A DNA stretch of 64,000 bases from Actinoplanes utahensis (GTDB lineage: Bacteria; Actinomycetota; Actinomycetes; Mycobacteriales; Micromonosporaceae): NCBI RefSeq assembly GCF_016862455.1, contig NZ_BOMZ01000082.1, positions 54,175 to 118,174 of the forward strand, in the 5' to 3' direction. Under the pieces are notes generated by a model that saw only the letters and a program-made list of their open reading frames with translations, was not told where the DNA came from and searched no databases. A program made the translations under genes and the position numbers. This document shows, piece by piece, positions 60,374 through 64,000 of the stretch (within the stretch, counting starts at the first letter, position 1; each line of letters begins with the position of its first letter).

Positions 60374-63217
60374 GTGAGTCACCGGCCCGGCGAGACGAAC
60401 GAGGCATCCACTCCGGGCGCCTCGTTTCGTGACGTGAGTGTGATCAGCTCACCGAACAGCGTCTTCGGCAGCAGCAACCTCATCTTCCAGGTCAATCGTG
60501 TCGAGGTCACCGCGAGGCCCGGGACTCCGGGCTGGGTCGGCCATGGCGCGGACAGCGACCGGTTCCGGGCCGCGACCCTGTCGGTGTTCGGCGGTCTGCC
60601 GAAACTGGACTCGGTGCCCGTGCCTGCGAACCCGCGGCCGTCCTGGTGGCTCGAGTCGGCACATCATGTCGTCCCCTACCAGCGGCCCGGACAATACGAC
60701 GAGCTGCTCACCTGGTGCCAGACCGCGGCCCCCGGCGGTCCGGCGGTCCGTCTGGTGTGCGCGCCCGGCGGCGTCGGCAAGACCCGCCTCGCGCTGGAGT
60801 TGGCCGCCGAACTCCACGAGGACGGCTGGGTCTCCGGTGTCGTCACCGGTGACGAGTACCTTGGGGAGCTCACCTCGCAGATCCGGGCGGTGGTCGACGC
60901 CGGGCTGCGGGTCTTCGCCGCGGTGGACTACGCCGAGACCCGCATCCGTGCGCTGCGCGACCTTCTCGAACGGATACCTGGCACACATCTGGAACGCGTG
61001 CGGATCGTGCTGCTGGCGCGTTCCGGAGGAACCTGGTGGGAGACCCTGCCGTACAGCTCGGCGGCGATGCGCGTGCTCGACCCGTCGCCGGTGGACCTGA
61101 AACCGTTCTCGCGCCGGGCCGCCACGGAGATGTTCCACACCGCGTACCAGCGCTTCCGCGAAGAGATCCCGACCGGAGCCGCTGCCGAAGCCGGTCCGCG
61201 ATTCGAGCCCACCTCCGACATGCGAGCCCTGGACATCCAGGCGGCCGCCCTGGCCACGGTGCTCAGCGGCCCTTTCGATCCGACGCCTCCGCCGGAACCG
61301 CTGCCCGCCGTCCTGTTGCACGAGCTGAGGTACTGGCACCGGGCCCTGCAACAGCGTGACGTGCGGTTGGAAATGGATGATCTGCTTCTGAGCCGCTTGC
61401 TCGTGGTGCCGACGCTGGTGCGCGCTCGGGACGTCGAGAGTGCCGAGGCCGCGGTCGCCGGTTGTCTGGAGGGGGCGGGACTGCCGGTCTCGGTGGAGCG
61501 GTTGACCGAACTGCTGGCCGGCCTCTACCCGAGCGAGTCGCCGGGCTTCCACTGGGGGAGTCTGCTGCCGGACCGGCTCGCCGAGGCCCTCGTCGCCTAT
61601 GTGATCGACCGATCGCCGAGTCGGGAGAGGTCCTGCGCCCAGATGATCGCGCTGCTGCCCGGCGTCGCCGTCCACGATGCCGCGCACGTTCTCACGGTGC
61701 TGTCGCGCACCGGAGGTTTCGACGATCGGACGGCCACCGCCACACGGACCAGGGAGGGCGTCGAGTTCGTCATCCGCGGCCTGCTGGCCAGGCGCCCGGA
61801 TGCCTTCCTGCCTGCCGCGGTCCTCGTGGCCGAGTCGATCGGGCGGCCGTCACCCGTCACCGAGGCGGCCCGGCAGGCGGTGACGAGGGCGGATCGTGCC
61901 GTCGTCCAGCAGATGGTCAAGAGCCTGCCGCCGTTCCACTCCGCGCTGATCGATCTCGCCCGTGAGGTTCAGCAGACGTGGGTCGGCATGGTCCGGAGCG
62001 GGCTGGCCGGCGGTCCGTCCATGGAGAACCGGGGAGCACTGGTGGAGGCACTGGCCGCGCTCTCGACGCGCATCGCGGCCGCCGGTGACTTCGTGACCGC
62101 ACTGGCGTACGCCGAGGAGGCGCAGGAGGTCGGTTCGGAAGGCGCCGGCCTGGAATCCGAGTCCGTGCTCGCCGCCTATGCGGGTGCCCTGAACGCCGCC
62201 GCGTTCGCGCACTCCGGCCTGGGACAGACCGGCCGGGCCGTCAAGGACGCCGAGGGCGCCGCCGACATCTACCGGCGGCTGAACGAGCATGATCCGGTTA
62301 TCTGGCTGCCGTACCTGGCGACCTCGTTGCACAACCTCGGAGTGCAACTGCCCTCGGTCGGCCGAAACCGGGATGCGCTCCTCGCGATGGAGGACGCCGC
62401 CTCGATCTACTGCGAACTCGCCTCGCACTCGCCACGGTGGCAGGCGGAACTCGTCGCCGCGCTGCACGTGCTCAGTGACCTGCTCGCGCGGACCGGGCAG
62501 GCGGACATCGCCCTCGCGGTGGCCCTGGAAGCCGAGATCCTGAGCCGCAAGAACGCGGAGACCGCGCCGGCCGTCTGGCTGCCGGACCTGGCGGAGTCGA
62601 TGAATCGTCTGGGCGTCCGCTGGGCCGAGGCCGGTGACGAAGAGGCGGCATCGGTCGCGGGCGGCGAGTCGGTCGCGTTGTACCGGCGTCTGCACGAGGC
62701 GAACCCCGCGGTGTGGCGGCCGAACCTGGCGGCGGCGCTCAGCAACATCGCCGCACGTCATCTGGCGGCGGGCCGTCCGGATCAGGCGGTGGCGGCCGCC
62801 CGCGAGGCGTGGGAACTGCAACGGCTCACGACCGGGCGGAAATCGTCGGCGCACCAGCGGATAATGGTGTCCGCCGTCGCCAACATGGCACACGGGCATC
62901 TTCTGCTGAATCAGCCGGAGGAGGCGATCCAGGCCATCGACATGATCACCGAGGACACTTCGGCGGCAGAGGCGGAACCGGCGGATACCGATCTCGCGGA
63001 TCTGCTCGCCATGAGATCGATCGGGCTTTCCCTGATGGACGACCGGGGAGGAGCTTATGCGTTGGCTCGCGAGGCGGCCGATCTCGCGCGCCGCTGCCGA
63101 GAATCCGGGTCGGGCCGGGAATCATTGTCACGCGTTCTTCACAATCTCGGTTTGAGATGCCGGGAGTTGGGCCTGGTGGAAGAGGGCGACAGCCTGCTCG
63201 GAATCGTGTCGTCGTGA
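60374..63217 (+). CDS. NLR-like STAND ATPase with N-terminal amyloid-like motif and TPR repeats, 947 aa
   Basis: The motif FRDVSVISSPNSVFG then SSNLIFQV lies at residues 18-40. A P-loop NTPase follows with Walker A APGGVGKT (130-137), Walker B-like VFAAVDYAE (about 180-188) and sensor-like IVLLARSGG (211-219). The segment from about 600 to 930 is TPR-like, with repeats containing W-L-P-x-L-A and LHNLGVQL phrases. This is the architecture of bacterial NLR-like proteins that sense a signal through TPRs and trigger a partner through a prion-like motif. The GTG start is six bases after the membrane protein stop; its own stop overlaps the next gene (GTGA). Confidence 0.75.
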   Translation: MSHRPGETNEASTPGASFRDVSVISSPNSVFGSSNLIFQVNRVEVTARPGTPGWVGHGADSDRFRAATLSVFGGLPKLDSVPVPANPRPSWWLESAHHVVPYQRPGQYDELLTWCQTAAPGGPAVRLVCAPGGVGKTRLALELAAELHEDGWVSGVVTGDEYLGELTSQIRAVVDAGLRVFAAVDYAETRIRALRDLLERIPGTHLERVRIVLLARSGGTWWETLPYSSAAMRVLDPSPVDLKPFSRRAATEMFHTAYQRFREEIPTGAAAEAGPRFEPTSDMRALDIQAAALATVLSGPFDPTPPPEPLPAVLLHELRYWHRALQQRDVRLEMDDLLLSRLLVVPTLVRARDVESAEAAVAGCLEGAGLPVSVERLTELLAGLYPSESPGFHWGSLLPDRLAEALVAYVIDRSPSRERSCAQMIALLPGVAVHDAAHVLTVLSRTGGFDDRTATATRTREGVEFVIRGLLARRPDAFLPAAVLVAESIGRPSPVTEAARQAVTRADRAVVQQMVKSLPPFHSALIDLAREVQQTWVGMVRSGLAGGPSMENRGALVEALAALSTRIAAAGDFVTALAYAEEAQEVGSEGAGLESESVLAAYAGALNAAAFAHSGLGQTGRAVKDAEGAADIYRRLNEHDPVIWLPYLATSLHNLGVQLPSVGRNRDALLAMEDAASIYCELASHSPRWQAELVAALHVLSDLLARTGQADIALAVALEAEILSRKNAETAPAVWLPDLAESMNRLGVRWAEAGDEEAASVAGGESVALYRRLHEANPAVWRPNLAAALSNIAARHLAAGRPDQAVAAAREAWELQRLTTGRKSSAHQRIMVSAVANMAHGHLLLNQPEEAIQAIDMITEDTSAAEAEPADTDLADLLAMRSIGLSLMDDRGGAYALAREAADLARRCRESGSGRESLSRVLHNLGLRCRELGLVEEGDSLLGIVSS

Positions 63218-64000
63218 GCCTCACGGAGCCGGAATCCCGGCACGACGACGAGCTCGACGAGCCGTTGCCCAATGCGGACCGGTTGGTGGCGCAGGCCGTC
63301 GACCTGGCGGGGGAGGACCACACGACCGCGTCGCTGGTGAGCCGCTTCTGGCGGTTCGCGCCCGACGAGGAACTGGTCGGTTACACACCCGAGGAGATGC
63401 TCGCGGCCGCGGCGGAACACCGCGAGCTTGCCGGCGACCGGCTGCCCGGTGAGTTGAAACTGGCCGTCACCGAGCCGGCCGGAGCGCAGGGCCGCAGTGT
63501 CCTGAGAATCGTATTCGACGACATGCCGTTCCTGCTGGACTCGGTGATCTCCCTGCTCATCGCCTACGGACTGCAAATCTACCTGACGGTGCACCCGCTG
63601 ATCGTGGTGCGCCGGGAGCCGCTCGGCACGCTCGCCCAGCTGGAGCCCGACGTGGAGCCGGACGACGCCATCGACGGCGACCTGGTGGAATGCTGGATCC
63701 GGATCGAGATCGACCCGGTGCGCCGCCCGGAGGCCCGGGAGGGACTGCTCAAAGACATCAAACGAGTACTCACCGACGTCCGGGACGCGGTGGAGGACTG
63801 GCCGCGGATGCGCCAGCGCGCCGTGGCGATCGCCGACGGGCTGTCCGCGTCACCCCATTCCCGAGACCCGCTTCCGGTTCCCGACAAGGACGTCACCGAC
63901 GCGATCGAGCTGCTCAAGTGGCTGGCCGACGATCACTTCACGTTCCTGGGGTACCGGGAGTACCGGCTGGACGACGGGGTCCTGACCGCGGTTCCGGGCA
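63214..64000 (+). CDS. NAD-specific glutamate dehydrogenase, N-terminal part (runs off the window)
   Basis: The frame opens at GTG 63214 and stays open to the window end (263 residues visible). The sequence (VSLTEPESRHDDELDEPLPN ... VSRFWRFAPDEELVGYTPEE ... FDDMPFLLDSVISLLIAYGL) matches the start of the ~1600-residue NAD-dependent glutamate dehydrogenases of actinobacteria, which deaminate glutamate to 2-oxoglutarate and ammonia. It overlaps the STAND gene stop by four bases, so the two are translationally coupled. Confidence 0.9.
   Translation, partial: MSLTEPESRHDDELDEPLPNADRLVAQAVDLAGEDHTTASLVSRFWRFAPDEELVGYTPEEMLAAAAEHRELAGDRLPGELKLAVTEPAGAQGRSVLRIVFDDMPFLLDSVISLLIAYGLQIYLTVHPLIVVRREPLGTLAQLEPDVEPDDAIDGDLVECWIRIEIDPVRRPEAREGLLKDIKRVLTDVRDAVEDWPRMRQRAVAIADGLSASPHSRDPLPVPDKDVTDAIELLKWLADDHFTFLGYREYRLDDGVLTAVPG

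Noticed and set aside
59774..60382. N-terminal extension of the small helical protein frame up to 60382
   Set aside because: It would run antisense through the membrane protein gene; ATG 59773 begins the conserved helical domain.

Overview
The window is high-GC actinobacterial DNA: strong G/C preference at third codon positions, many GTG starts, and many ATGA or GTGA four-base gene overlaps. The mix of families (SCO6745-type, CGNR, AlkZ-like winged helix, AbfB-tagged secreted glycosidase, NAD-glutamate dehydrogenase, MreB/KaiC-like accessory genes) fits a filamentous soil actinomycete, and Micromonosporaceae such as Actinoplanes is a reasonable guess. The genus is inference only. I recognise no tRNA, rRNA or CRISPR array.

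Layout. 1-9.5 kb: mostly single stress, resistance-like and metabolic genes (DUF4240 fragment, ankyrin protein, AlkZ-like protein, methyltransferase, Nudix/nucleotidyltransferase pair, DUF998 protein, divergent MarR and Old Yellow Enzyme genes around a clear operator, a kinase-fold protein, a histidine phosphatase). 9.5-12.5 kb: a decaying tract with an MFS remnant, a P-loop kinase with a one-base frameshift, an intact HEAT-repeat gene, and an M20 peptidase broken by an in-frame stop. 13-21 kb: an alpha/beta hydrolase with an apparent ATC start, its TetR neighbour, a CGNR/SCO6745 divergent pair, HAD genes and remnants, a fasciclin lipoprotein, and a secreted NucA/NucB-type nuclease. 21.8-28.9 kb: a two-component flavin monooxygenase cluster (flavin reductase, NADP-binding protein, LLM oxygenase, MFS exporter) with MerR and nitroreductase genes divergent, regulatory repeats between them, and a chimeric ISL3/Tn3 transposase remnant at the edge.

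29-46 kb: VOC protein, an MreB/Hsp70-like ATPase with tandem repeats upstream, a KaiC-like double ATPase coupled to a response regulator, cytidine deaminase, P450, MFS transporter, HD phosphohydrolase, several hydrolases, a TIGR01777 epimerase behind twin TetR-type boxes, a broken aldo/keto reductase, a CDF transporter, secreted proteins and a MOSC protein. 46.3-51.6 kb: a translationally coupled pair of large dynamin-like GTPases carrying three G domains. 52-55.9 kb: a secreted GH2 glycosidase with AbfB domains. 56-59.3 kb: an ABC uptake operon (binding protein, methyltransferase, permease, ATPase) in which every junction is a four-base overlap.

59.3-63.2 kb is the most interesting part. Three adjacent proteins of different architecture (a small helical protein, a membrane protein, and a STAND-type P-loop ATPase with TPR repeats) each carry the same ~23-residue motif, at the C-terminus, middle and N-terminus respectively. 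This is the layout expected of an NLR-like amyloid-signalling (BASS/RHIM-like) immunity or cell-death module. It is followed, with a four-base overlap, by the start of a large NAD-glutamate dehydrogenase gene that runs off the window.

A conserved ~61-bp hairpin, seen twice complete and once as a half-site, lies at the 3' ends of unrelated genes and looks like a dispersed REP-like element or a mobile terminator.
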